Positions 35,852-47,605 of a stretch of 64,000 nucleotides of DNA are shown here, in pieces; the first letter of the stretch is position 1, and each line of letters opens with the position of its first letter. The notes under the pieces were generated by a model. The model was not told the DNA's origin. It did not search any database and saw nothing but the letters and a program-made list of their open reading frames with translations. The DNA is from Panicum virgatum (Eukaryota; Streptophyta; Magnoliopsida; Poales; Poaceae): contig NC_053153.1 in assembly GCF_016808335.1 (NCBI RefSeq), forward strand, positions 15,573,033-15,637,032, read 5' to 3'. The position numbers and the translations under genes are program-made.

Positions 35852-38597
35852 ATGGCTTCCCGACACGGTTCATGACCCTCCCACAGTTGGGCCTCTACAG
35901 CCCCTGGTGCAGAAGGACCGCAAAATGAGCACGGACAGGACCATCTCAGAGAACAGAAAGTGAACCAGAACGAAGGAGGGAACCAAGAAGAAGTGCCACT
36001 GCCACCACCTCCACCTGTTGGAGACCTGGTACAGGCGATAAACAATCAGACCCTCATACTGGAAGCCCTGGCCAATGCCCTCGTCAATAAGCAGCTACGA
36101 GAGCAGACCATGAATGATAAGCGGCCAGCTTTCCTGAGAACCAAGCCACCCACCTTTGCTGGGGGCAGATGACTGGCTGCGTGTGATCAAAAGGAAGCTT
36201 GAGCCATTCGAATGCGAAGACCAAGACAAAGTTCTTCTGGCAGCTCACCAACTCACCGGAATTGCCTTAACTTGGTGGGAGAATTACTGTGCCGCTGCCG
36301 AAGATGCCACCACCATCACTTGAAACGAATTTGTGAAAGAGTTCTGCCGCTACCATATCCCCGCAGCCACCATGAAGCGCAAGGTGGATGAGTTTCGCGC
36401 ACTGCAGCAAGGGAGCATGTCTGTGGAAGAATACACCTACCAGTTCATTTAACTTGCCCGCTATGCACCGGAGGAAGTGGATAAAGATGAGAAGAAGCAA
36501 GACATGTTCAAGAAGGGATTAAGCCCAGAACTCCAGACCCTGCTTACCCCTCAGATATACCCGGACTTCAATACTCTAATGAACATGGCCATTCTCACAG
36601 AAAGGGCCAAAGCTGAAGAAAGGAAAGAAAACAAGCGTAAGTTCCCGGAAAGCAAGGCCCGCCAGCAGAACCGCTTCCAGAAACCAAGAAACTCCAGCTA
36701 TACTGCACCAGGATCTCAGGCCCCAATGCAGTATAGGACCCAGTCCCAAGTGACAGGCCCCTAGACCCCTAACACACAGTTCAGGAACCAGAACACCATG
36801 AAAGCCTCGCAGAACAATGCCAGCCAAGTCATCACTAACAGCAACAATGCTAGGGCCTGTTTCAACTGCAGTGAGACAGGACATTACATTGCCAACTGCC
36901 CATATGCCAAAAACAGGCATGCTGCATCAGCCTTCTCCAACTCGGTGAATGAGCCTAGGCAACCTGTATCCAGAGCCAACCGTGTCCCCGTCGGAAGCAA
37001 CAACAAGGGCAACAACAACAGCCAGCAGCCTTATGGACGAGCCCGCGTCAAGCACATCAACGCACAGGAGGCACAGGGTGCGCAAGGAGTGGTACTTGGT
37101 GAGTTCCTAGTCAGATCAACTCTGGCAATAGTATTATTTGATTCTGGAGCATCACACTCGTTGATATCGTCAAGCTTCGTGGATAAGCATAAAATACCTA
37201 CGGTACTACTAAAAACACTCCTATTAACCTGGACGCCTGGAGGTGACATTAAGTGTCAACTAGGTTGTTTACGGGTAAGGATCAATTTAAGTGGGGTGGA
37301 ATTCCTAGCAGACCTAGTAGTACTTAAGTCTAAGGAAATAGACGTGATCCTTGGAATGGACTGGTTAAGCCTACACAATGGCCTCATAGGTTGTGCTGAC
37401 AAGATAGTACATCTAACCAACTCAGATGGGATGTAAGTGACTTGCCATACTGGGGGAAGTGGACCAGACCCAATGGTTTTCAGTATGGATGGGAAATCCC
37501 TAGAAGGAATTCCAGTTGTGAATGAGTACCCTGATGTTTTTCCGGAAGAACTCCCCGGAATGCCACCTGACAGAAATATAGAATTTGTCATTGAACTTAT
37601 CCCTGGAACCTCTCACATTGCCAAGAGACCCTATAGGATGGCAGCCTCAGAACTAGCAGAGCTAAAGAAACAACTAGAGGATTTATAACGAAGTGGTTTT
37701 ATTAGGCTTAGTTCATCCCCATGGGGAGCCCTAGTCCTATTTGTCAAGAAGAAAGATGGGAGTATTAGGTTGTGTGTAGATTACCGTGCACTGAATGAGG
37801 TTACCATCAAGAATAAATACCCCCTCCCAGGATTGATGATCTTTTTTATCAGCTAAAAGGAGCCAAGTACTTCTCCAAGATTGATCTGAGGTCAGGATAT
37901 TATCAGCTCAAGATTAAGAAAAATGACATTCCAATGACAACTTTTGTCACTCGTTATGGGTAGTTTGAGTTTACTGTGATGTCTTTTGGACTCACTAATG
38001 CACCTGATTATTTTATGAACCTCATGAACAAGGTGTTTATGGATGAGTTAGATAAATTTGTCGTAGTTTTTATCAACGACATACTTATTTACTCCAAAAG
38101 TGCTCATGAACATGAACAACAGCTCAGAGTGATTCTGGAAAAGCTAAGAGCACATAAGCTATATGCAAATTCAGCAAGTGTGAATTTTGACTTGAGAAAG
38201 TAGCCTTCCTTGGTCATATTTTGACCGCAGAATGAGTAGCAGTTGACCCCGAGAAAGTTGAGGCAGTCTCCAACTAGCAGCAACCGACCAATGTTAGTGA
38301 AATCAGAAGCTTTCTTAGATTAGCTGGGTATTATCGAAGATTTATTGAAGGATTATCCAAGATCGCCCGGCCCATGACAGAGCTGCTTAAAAAGGAAAAG
38401 AAGTTTGTTTGGACAGAAACCTGTGAAAGGAGTTTCCAGGAGTTGAAGAAAAGATTGACAACCGCCCCAGTACTCACCCTACCGGACATTAATCGGGATT
38501 TTGTCATTTATTGCGATGCATCCCGACAAGGTTTAGGGTGTGTCCTTATGCAAGATGGGAAAGTTGTTGCATATGCTTCCCACCAACTCAGGCCTCA
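35852..38597 (+). pseudogene. Element A gag-pol, 5' part
   Basis: It starts MASRHGS, then TGA at 35873. Visible parts are Gag (LTGIALTWWENY, FRALQQGSMSVEEY), CCHC knuckle (CFNCSETGHYIANC), protease motif FDSGASHS, RT and the start of RNase H (YCDASRQGLGCVL). There are a frameshift near 36165, others before 37976 and 38374, and stops at 36321, 36450, 36762, 37434, 37686, 37961, 38233 and 38275. The RT motif at about 38070 is FIND, with GAC changed to AAC, so the catalytic site is lost. The Reina-like element interrupts RNase H at 38597. Confidence 0.85.
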
Positions 38598-38997
38598 TGA
38601 TGTGATGTGGGGAAAGCAGTACGTCAGGTGCAAGAAGGTGGCTGGTTAGCTGTCACAGATCATCGTCAGTTTGGTTAGTTTGTTACTGGTCGTCGTTGGA
38701 TTTAGATTACATCAAGTTAGTTTGTTGAGTTCGGTTTGTTAGAGATTGAGTTAGTTGTTTGAGTCGGTTTGTTAGAGATTAAGTTAGTTGTTTGAGTCGG
38801 ATAAGAAGGGATTTGGTTAGTTGGGAAAGAGTTGCTGTACGGGATATATATATATCCCCAAACATGTAATCTAGAGACCAATCAATATACAAGAATCTTC
38901 TTCGTCCACCTCTCTTCTTAACAAGCATAGGGCAGGGAGCCAATGATCCTCCCCCTCTGTAGTCAGCTATCGGCTTGGGGAACTCCTGGCCATTACA
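38598..38997 (+). repeat. Reina-like 5' LTR
   Basis: It begins TGATGTGATGTGGGG and probably ends CATTACA just before the primer site TGGTATCAGCGAC (38999-39011). It contains a TATATATATA stretch around 38847-38858 and repeats of GTTTGTTAGAGATT. The boundary at 38997 is set by the primer site. Confidence 0.75.
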
Positions 38998-39026
38998 TTG
39001 GTATCAGCGACCAGGGATCCTATGCC

Positions 39027-42000
39027 ATGTGTGACGACGACAAGCGCAAGGCCTCAGCAGAGTCTTTGGCTGAAGCTGAGAAGGAGCACCGGGAGCTGAT
39101 GGCAGCTCTCCTCAAGAAGCTTGACGTTCTGTCCTCGCTGGAAGAGCATCTCGGTCGCATCGAACTAACGCAGAAACAGATGAGTCTTCATGCGCAAGGA
39201 CCTGAGCTCCTCCAGCAATGCAAGGAGGGCCCTCTCGGCCATACGCGCTTCCACAAGCTGGAGTTCCCATCCTTTGATGGCACCGGCGACCCACTGCCTT
39301 TCCTCAATCGCTGCGAGCACTACTTCCGTGGCCAGCGGACGCTCGAGGAGGAACAAGTCTGGCTAGCTACTCTCCATCTCCAAGGCATTCCCTCATGGCG
39401 CCGATTCTCAACCCTCCTGGACATGCGCTTTGGACCTCCCATCAGATCCAATCCACTCGGCGAGTTAGCAGCATGCCGACGCTCAGGATCGGTGGCGGAC
39501 TACCAGGAACGGTTCCTGGCGCTTCTCACCCACGCCGGACCCTTGTTGGAATCACAGCAAGTTCAACTCTTCATCGCCGGCCTAGGTGAGCCTCTCAGCA
39601 TTGATGTTCAACTCCAAGATCCAAATTCTCTAGAAGTTGCCATGAGTCTCGCTCGTGCGTATGAGCGACGGGAACAGATCACGGCGCCACCAGCGCGTCC
39701 GGGTCATTCGGCACCATCGTCCTCGCGCGGCCTCCTTCCTAGTCCCTCATCTGCAACAGCTGCCCAGAGCACCGCGGCGCCAGCACCCCCGGCCATGCCT
39801 GCCTCTTCAATAGTGCCTAACACTGTCACTGTCGCCTGCCGCACCGTGCGCCGCCTCTTGCCGGCAGAACTTGAGGAACGCCGCCGCAATGGCCAATGCT
39901 TCAATTGCGACGAGAAGTACGTCCACGGCCATAATCGTGTGTGCGCCCGCCTCTTCGTCATGGAGGTGGAGAGCAGGGACGACGACGACGGCCCGGAGGA
40001 GACAGACATTGAAAAGCCATCGCAGATCTCCCTGCACGCCATCGCCGGCGTCCGCACCCGCGACACCATGCAACTGAACGTCCAGCTGGGACGTGTCACG
40101 GTGACAGCACTTCTCGACTCTGGGTCTACCCACAACTTCATGTCGAAGGCGGATGCGCATCACACCGGCTTGTGCTTCATCCCACGCACCGACTTGGCCG
40201 TCACAGTCGCCAATGGTGACCGCGTCCGCTGCCCCGGAGTCTTCCGCGATGCCGCGTTCGCCATCGATAACAAGCACTTCCGCGCCAACGTCTACGTCCT
40301 ACCTCTGGGTGGACACGACATGGTCCTTGGGACGGACTAGCTAGCGACCTTGGGCCCAATCCTATGGGACTTCGGCCGTCACACCATGTCGCCATGGCGC
40401 TCCAACAGACGTGTCCGGTGGCGTGGCGTTCCTGGACCGCCCGACGCGCGTCTACAGTCTTTGCAATGCCGTGAGCTTTTGGACCTCCTCCTGGATGAAT
40501 TCACGGATGTCTTCGCCACTCCGGTTGGCCTGCCGCCCAAGCGCGCTTGTGATCACTCCATCCATCTCATGCCGGGGACTCCTCTAGTGGTCGTCAGACC
40601 CTACAGATACCCGCAGTTGCAGAAAGATGAACTGGAATGGCAGTGTCGCGCCATGGAATAACAAGGGTTGATCAGGCGCATCTCCTCACCGTTCTCAAAT
40701 CCAGTACTCCTGGTCAGGAAGGCCAACGGCACTTGGCGCCTATGCGTCGATTACAGAGCACTGAATGAACGCACGGTCAAGGATAAATTTCCAATCCCTG
40801 TGGTGCAGGAACTCTTGGATGAGCTGTTCGGCACTCGATTCTTCACCAAATTGGACCTCCGTTCCGGGTACCACCAAGTTCTCATGAATCCGGCTGTTAT
40901 TGCAAAGACAACATTCAGAACTCATGATGATTTGTACGAGTTCCTTGTCATGCCCTTCGGCCTCACCAACGCGCCGGCAACCTTCCAAGCTTTGATGAAT
41001 GATGTGCTTCAGCCATTCCTCCGGTAGTTCGTGCTCGTCTTCTTCGACGACATTCTCATCTACAGTGCATCATGGGCCGAGCACCTTAGCCACATTCGTG
41101 CAGTGCTGTCCGTTCTACGGGAGAACCAATTATTCTTGAAACATTCCAAGTGCTCGTTTGGTGAAACATCAGTGGCATACCTAGGACATGTGATCTCTGC
41201 TCAGGGCGTCGTCATGGACACCAGCAAAGTTCAGGCTATCCTTGACTGGCCAACGCCCTCGTCAGTTCGTGCACTTCGTGGCTTCCTCGGGTTGGCAGGG
41301 TACTATCGTCACTTCATCAGAGATTTTGGATCCATCGCAGCATCCCTGACAGCATTATTGAAGAAGGAGGCGTTCCAATGGTCATCATCCGCAGAGGCTG
41401 CATTCAAGGAGCTACAACGCGCACTCACCTTGGCCCCGGCCCTCACGCTGCCTGAATTCGACCAACCCTTCACGGTGGAGTGTGATGCCTCAGGGTCGGG
41501 CATTGGCACGGTTCTGCACCAAGACAATGGGGCAATCGCGTTCTTCAGCCACGCGCTTCCACCCCGGCATCGCGGACTAGCAGCTTACGAGCGTGAACTT
41601 ATTGGTCTCGCACAGGCGGTGCACCATTGGCGACCATACCTTTGGGGTCGCAGCTTCGTCTTCCGCACGAATCACCAACCCCTGAAGTTCATCCTCGACC
41701 AGTGCCTGGCTACTATTCCACAGCACCATTGGGTCAGCAAGCTCCTGGGATTTGATTTCACAGTCGAGTACAAGCCGGGCCGGACGAACGTCGTGGCCGA
41801 CGCGCTCTCCCATTGCGAGGCCGAAGAAGCCACTCTCCTCGCCGTGTCGACGCCGTCATTCAACCTCCTGGAGGCTTTTCGTGCGGCAGCTGCTACTGAT
41901 GAGGGCATGCAACAGATGCTTGCACGGGTGGAAGATGGCGCCTTGGGCGATCAGTGGAAAATCGTGGACGGCTTGATCACATACAACAACAAGCTGTTCA

Positions 42001-43262
42001 TGCCGGCCACGTTTCCCTTGCTACCGGAGATACTTGCTGTAGCTCACGATGACAATCACGAAGGGGTGCAACGCACTCTTCATCGCCTCCGTTGTGATTT
42101 CCATGTGGAACATGCAAGCACCGCTGTTCAAGACTATGTGCGCGCCTGCTCGGTCTATCAGCGGAACAAAGTTGAGCATCTCTAGCCGGCCGGCCTCCTC
42201 CAGTCCTTGCCCGTTCCATCTGCAGTTTGGCAAGATGTCAATATGGACTTCATTGAAGCATTACCCAAGGTTGGAGGCAAGTCTGTCATACTCACAGTGG
42301 TGGATCGGTTCTCAAAATACGCACATTTCATCCCCCTGGGACATCCGTATACTGCTGAATCTGTGGCGCGCGTCTTCTTTGCCGAGGTAGTCCGCCTCCA
42401 TGGCATTCGGGCATCTATTGTTTCAGATCGCGACCCGGTTTTCACATCTGCATTTTGGAAGGCTTTATTCGCATCGTCGGGGTCTAAGCTGCTCATGAGC
42501 TCGGCCTTCCATCCACATACGGACGGTCAGACGGAGGCTGTCAACAAGGCAATTGGCATGTATTTGCGCTGCATGACGGGAGATCGGCCACGTCAATGGC
42601 TCCGTTGGCTTCCTTGGGCCGAGTACATCTACAACACAGCCTATCACACAGCCCTAAAGGACACTCCTTTTCGTGTGGTTTACGGCCGCGATCCACCGGT
42701 GCTACGAACCTATGAATCGGGAGACATCAGAGTTGCTGCAGTGGCTCAAACCATGGAAGAACGCGACATGTTCATTGAGGATGTTCTTCTACGTCTGGAA
42801 CAAGCTCAGGCCATCAGCAAAGCTTCCTATGATCGCAGTCATCGACCAATTCAGCTAGACGTCGGGGATTGGGTCTGGCTTTGCCTCCATCATCGCCCTC
42901 GTGGCTCCCTGCCTGACTCGGCTTGCAGGAAGCTACGTCAGTGTTACTTTGGTCCTTACAAGATTATTGAGAAGATCAATGAAGTGGCTTTCCATTTGGC
43001 ATTACCTCCTGGTACTCGGTTGCACAATGCACTTCATGTGGGTCTCTTGAAGAAATTTGTGGGTCAACCACCAGCCAGTCCACCTCCACTCCCTCCAACG
43101 CGGCATGGAGCAATCATCGCTGTTCCGTCAAAGGTGCTGAAAGCTCGTCTGTATCGTGGTGTTCGTCAGCTATTGGTTCAGTGGGAGGGTCTGCCCCCAT
43201 CATCAGCTTCATGGGAAGATCTAGCCTCGTTTCAGACTCGCTATCCATCATTTCAGCTTTGA
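39027..43262 (+). pseudogene. Reina-like gag-pol, four nonsense codons, no frameshift
   Basis: One frame runs from MCDDDKRKASAESL to the stop at 43262 (about 1411 codons). It is broken only at 40338 (TAG), 40659 (TAA), 41025 (TAG) and 42183 (TAG). Visible in order: Gag (RFHKLEFPSFDGTGDPL), a knuckle-like CFNCDEKYVHGH, protease LLDSGSTHNFM, RT with FFDD near 41043, RNase H, integrase (MDFIEALPK; SDRDPVFTS), and a chromodomain from about 43111 (LLVQWEGLPPSSASWEDL). It is close to intact and probably fairly young. The knuckle lacks the normal CCHC spacing, which is seen in some Reina members. Confidence 0.85.
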
Positions 43263-43278
43263 GGACAAGCTGTTACTC

Positions 43279-43289
43279 GAGGGGGGGAG
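43279..43289 (+). other. Reina-like polypurine tract
   Basis: GAGGGGGGGAG directly precedes the right LTR (43290). It would prime plus-strand synthesis. Confidence 0.8.
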
Positions 43290-43559
43290 TGATGTGATGT
43301 GGGGAAAGCAGTACGTCAGGTGCAAGAAGGTGGCTGGTTAGCTGTCACAGATCATCGTCAGTTTGGTTAGTTTGTTAATGGTCGTCGTTGGATTTAGATT
43401 ACATCAAGTTAGTTTGTTGAGTTCGGTTTGTTAGAGATTGAGTTAGTTGTTTGAGTCGGTTTGTTAGAGATTAAGTTAGTTGTTTGAGTCGAATAAGAAG
43501 AGATTTGGTTAGTTGGGAAAGAGTTGCTGTACGGGATATATATATCCCCAAACATGTAA
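43290..43559 (+). repeat. Reina-like 3' LTR, truncated
   Basis: The first 270 or so bases of the LTR match 38598 onward with a few changes (TTACTGG to TTAATGG, GTCGGAT to GTCGAAT). The match ends at AACATGTAA, after which element A's RNase H (KSLKYIFTQ) resumes. Confidence 0.85.
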
Positions 43560-45238
43560 GAGCCTGAAATATATCTTCACCCAACCAGATCTAAACCTCA
43601 GACAGAGAAGATGGTTAGAACTGGTCAAGGATTATAATGTGGAAATTCACTACCACCCTGGCAAAGCTAACGTGGTAGCCGATGCCTTAAGCCGGAAATC
43701 GTATGGACCCAAGGATGCCCATCTGCAAGAGGAAATGGCACGATTGAATGTGCACATTGTCCCCCGAGGTTCCAGCCACCAGCTGAGTGTTCAACCTGCC
43801 CTGGAGGACAGCATCAGAAAAGCCCAAGATTCGGACAAAGATTTAATGAAAATCCGCAAACATACCGGAGAGAACAAAGCACCGAATTTTCGAGTGAACA
43901 ATAAGGGAACCCTGTAGTATAAAGATAGGATTTGTGTGCCCAAAGAAGGAGACTTCCGGCAAATGATCATGGACGAAGCTCATAACTCGGCATATTCCAT
44001 CCACCCAGGTCCACCAAAATGTACTTGGATTTAAAACAAAAGTATTGGTGGAATGGAATGAAGTCAGACATTGACCAGTTCGTTGCCCATTGCGACACCT
44101 GTTAAAGGATCAAGGCTGAGCATCAGAAGCCAGCAGGATTACTACAACCCTTACCTATCCCAATTTGGAAATGGGATGAAATATGAATGGATTTTGTGGT
44201 AGGATTGCCCAAGACCCAGAAAGGTTATGATTCCATTTGGGTAATAGTGGACCGGCTCACCAAAGTCACTCACTTCCTACCCAAACGAACGAATTATGGA
44301 GGAGAAAAACTAGCCCAGCTCTATGTGGTTAATATAGTAAAGCTGCACGGTGTGCCTAGTAGAATTGTTTCAGATCGCGGGACCCAGTTCACCTCCAAGT
44401 TCTGGAAAAGTCTGCATAAGGCCATGGGGACCAAGTTGGATTTTGGTTCGGCCTATCACCCGCAGACTGATGGACAGACTAAAAGGGTAAACCAAATTAT
44501 GGAGAATATGTTAAGTGCATGTGTCCTTACCTATGGTAAAGATTGGGAGCAAAGTTTACCCTATGCGGAGTTCTCCTACAACAACAGTTATCAGGTAAGT
44601 TTAGGCATGTCGCCATTTGAGGCTCTCTATGGAAGAAAGTGCAGGACCCTTTTGATGTGGTCAGAAGTAGGAGAGCGTACACTAACCGGATCAGCTCTCA
44701 TAAAAGAGGCAGAAGAACGTGTGGCTGAGATTAGAGAGAAGCTAAAGGCAGCCCAATCACTGCAGAAGAGTTATGCAGACAAGTGAAGAAGAGAATTATG
44801 TTTTGAGGTTGGAGATTTTGTATACCTTAAGGTCTCTCCGATCCGGGGGACTCAAAGGTTTCAAGTTCAAGGAAAATTAGCTCCTCGGTATATTGGACCA
44901 TACCAAGTAGTGAAAAGAGTTGGAGCGGTAGCATACTGTATTCAATTGCCTGAGGAAATGTCGAATATACATCCGGTATTTCATGTGTCTCAGCTCAGAA
45001 AGTGCTTTAGGGTACCTGAAGAAGAAATAGTACCAGTGGAAACAATTGACCTGCAAAAGAATCTTTGGTATCAAGAAGTGCCTGTCAAAATCATAGACAC
45101 TGTCAAAAAAGAACAAGGAATTCAGAGGTACGAATTTGCAGAGTGCAATGGAGCAGACACGGAGTGGAAGAAGCTACGTGGGAACGCGAAGATGCGTTAA
45201 AGAAGGAATTTCCCCATCTGTTCAGAACTCAGTCAAAT
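43560..45238 (+). pseudogene. Element A pol, 3' part
   Basis: It picks up at [16 protein letters not shown] in RNase H and continues through the integrase zinc region, core (MDFVVGLPKTQ; SDRGTQFTSKFW), the LAPRYIGPYQV region and a chromodomain ([19 protein letters not shown]). Stops are at 43915, 44103, 44184 and 44784, and frames shift near 44010 and inside the chromodomain near 45150. The sequence aligns throughout with the intact Tekay polyprotein at 23239-27180, so the two are related chromoviruses. Confidence 0.85.
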
Positions 45239-45259
45239 CTCGAGGACGAGATTCATTTT

Positions 45260-45270
45260 AAGTGGGGTAG
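45260..45270 (+). other. Element A polypurine tract
   Basis: AAGTGGGGTAG lies three bases before the 3' LTR start at 45274, as expected for the plus-strand primer. Confidence 0.8.
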
Positions 45271-45273
45271 GTT

Positions 45274-47341
45274 TGTAACATTCCGAAAATCCGCCCAAAT
45301 AAATCACCCTCTAAAAATATTATTTTCAAAACCTTTTTCAATGCTGAGCTCAAATCACTCCAAAATTCTTTTCCGCCCGAGCTCCCAATCTCCCGAAATC
45401 ATATCCCGGCAATCCGCCGTCCCGACACCAGTACCAATCGCCGTCCTATCCCCTTTCCCTTTCTCTCGTTCCGTGTGCTCATCGTTGACCGACCGAACGC
45501 CGCAGCGCGCGCGTGGCCGACCGCCGCCGCGAATCCTGCCGACAGCTCTCTCTCTCTCTCTCTCTCCATTTTTCTTTTTCCCTTTTTCTTTTTTATTTTT
45601 TTCCTTTTCTTTCCCCCTCCTTTCATTTCACCTTCTCCCTCCTCTCCTCCTTTCCCTCACACGCTGCACGAGCAGAGCTCGGCGCGCCGGCCCCCTCCCT
45701 GCGCCGAGCCCCTCCCTGGGCGCCGCCTCCCCTGCTTGCGGCCGCTGCTCGCCCGTCCCGCCCTCTACGCGCGTCGTACCCCCTTGCCCGCCTCGGCGCT
45801 CGCGCCCACCCCAACGAGCCACGGGGAAGCAGAGCCGGCCGCACACACGGCGCCCCGCCATTGGCTGTCGCCCCTCCCACTTGCGCCGCCCCTCCGTCTT
45901 CTCGTCCTCTCGCCATCGCGTCCGCGCCATAGCACCACGCTTGAGGACGCCCAGCAAGTGGCCGAGCAAGCCCCACCTCCATTAATCGCTGTCCTCGAGC
46001 TCGCCGGCCACCACCGTCGCGCCCCCCACTTCCCCGCCGTGCCTTGGGCTATAAATAGGCCCTTGCGCCGCCCTCAAGCACCAAAAGCTCACCCGCCACC
46101 TCCAGCCCTCCCATCCCCACACCCACAGCGCCGCCACCACCACCATCTCCGGCGACCTCCGCCGCCCACCGCGGGCACGCCTCCACGGGCCGCCTCTGCT
46201 CGAGATTGGTAGGGGAATAGAACCCCCAAGCCCTCCTCTCCGTTTCCCCGTCCTCCATGGCCGCCCCAAGCCCCCAGGGCCGCGGGTCCAAGGCCGCCGG
46301 CGCCCCCCCCCCCCCTCTGTTCTTCCCGTGTCGAGAGGTAGAAGAAAGGGGGCAATTTTGCCTTGAGCCCCCTTTTCTTTTAAGAGCCCTCCCACTCTCT
46401 ATTTTCCTTTTTAAAGAAAACCCCCTCTATCTTTGATAATTCCAATCTAACCTTCCACTTTACAAAATAATTATGAATAGGTCCCAGCCATTTCCAGGGT
46501 GACCCAAAACGTTCCCAATAATTATAATTAAGCCCTTGCCATCCCGAGAATATTTCCAAAAGAAACCCCTCTCTTATTTCTTTTAATGAATAAGCCCCTC
46601 CACTATATAAAATTAATTCTAAATAGACCCTTGTCCTTTTCTGGAGTAGCCCAAATATTTTCAGAAATATTAATCAAGTCCTTCCACCCTCAAAACTAAT
46701 TACAAATAGGCCCTCGGATCTCTATTTAGCCCCTAGACCCCTCTTCGACCCGTCATCTCATGCGCCAAAAATCCTTCGTTTGCCCCGAAACTTTACCACA
46801 CCTTTTCTAACGTAAATTCAGCTGTACCATTAGAAAATCACTCAAAAATATTACTCCTATCTCCATATCTTAATTTTTCCCGACCCGAGCTCAACGATAA
46901 AACCTTTATTTTTTTCATTATTGTGTGCTTGTTTGTGTGCGCTGTAGACCACGGGGATGAACGAGAAAGAACCCGTCGATGAGCAGTACCGCGAGCAAGT
47001 GTGCGAGGACCAGTACCGCGACCCCGAAGGACAGTACCTCGATCAGGACTTCCCGGAAGGCTTTGAGATGGAAGTGTGTGTGTGTGGGAAGGAAAAAGTT
47101 GGATTTATGGAAAACAAATGAAAGTTGTGTCTCGATGAGATGGATGGCATTTCTGTGTGAATTGCCAGAAGGTGTGCTTGTACCTTTGTGGTTGAGCAAG
47201 AAGGTTGGGAGATATTCATTTTGTCACAATTAAGTACCGAGTTGATGTGTCATCTTGCCTAATTCAACTATCGTGCAAATCACTCGACCGTTGTGTGTGG
47301 CAACGGCTTAGCATAAATCCCACTAGTTAGTCTGATAGTCT
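45274..47341 (+). repeat. Element A 3' LTR, truncated
   Basis: It begins TGTAACATTCCG and follows the same order as the 5' LTRs, without the solo LTR and without the Tekay element, so it shows both empty sites (45972-45976, 46528-46532). It lacks about 270 bases after 47065 relative to copy 2. It ends at GTCTGATAGTC, where the 5' LTR goes on with ATCAGGAGAGC. About the last 900 bases of the LTR are missing. It is more diverged from the two 5' LTRs than they are from each other. A run of 13 C lies at 46303-46315. Confidence 0.85.
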
Positions 47342-47342
47342 G
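47341..47342. other. Junction between copy 1 and copy 2
   Basis: LTR sequence of element A changes abruptly to intron sequence of the TPR gene (TGGAATCTGG onward), with no LTR end, primer site or target duplication. With the offset of 49362, base 47342 corresponds to a point 2020 bases left of the window start. I cannot see the matching copy 1 sequence, so microhomology at this junction cannot be assessed. Confidence 0.8.
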
Positions 47343-47605
47343 GAATCTGGATATATGCATAGTTATAACCTTCAGTACTACTTTGGTCCATTTTAATTTT
47401 CAATGGTGTCGTATCAAGGAAATTTGGGGTATGGCAAGAATTACTCATTGCAATCTGGACTAGTGATTTCTTTAGGCATCTATTCGGTGGCATTGCATAG
47501 TTTCATTAGGTCTCTTTGCGAGCATAATTATCCTTATTATTTTCTTGGAAGTGTCCTCTTCTCATTTTTATATTAAATGTCTTCTTGCGATACTCTGTTC
47601 AACAG

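Larger units (their letters stand above)
38598..43559 (+). mobile_element. Reina-like gypsy nested in element A pol
   Basis: This is a 5-kb chromovirus with short LTRs (left 38598-38997, right 43290-43559). The right LTR lacks its last 130 or so bases, and by comparison with the Tekay polyprotein the host pol lost about 36 codons at the same junction. One deletion thus removed the element's end and host sequence. Short LTRs, the single-frame polyprotein and a C-terminal chromodomain suggest Reina. No target duplication can be shown. Confidence 0.82.
17054..47341 (+). mobile_element. Element A: degraded Tekay-like gypsy with nested insertions
   Basis: This is a Ty3/gypsy chromovirus on the plus strand. 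Order: 5' LTR 17054-33634 (about 3.07 kb after removing insertions), primer site, two pre-gag ORFs, gag-pol, polypurine tract, and a 3' LTR truncated at 47341. It carries a solo LTR and a complete Tekay element in its 5' LTR, and a Reina-like element in pol. Its coding parts are full of stops and frameshifts, and its RT motif reads FIND instead of F-x-DD. It lies in the leader of element B. A target duplication cannot be checked because the 3' end is lost at the 47341/47342 junction. Confidence 0.85.
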
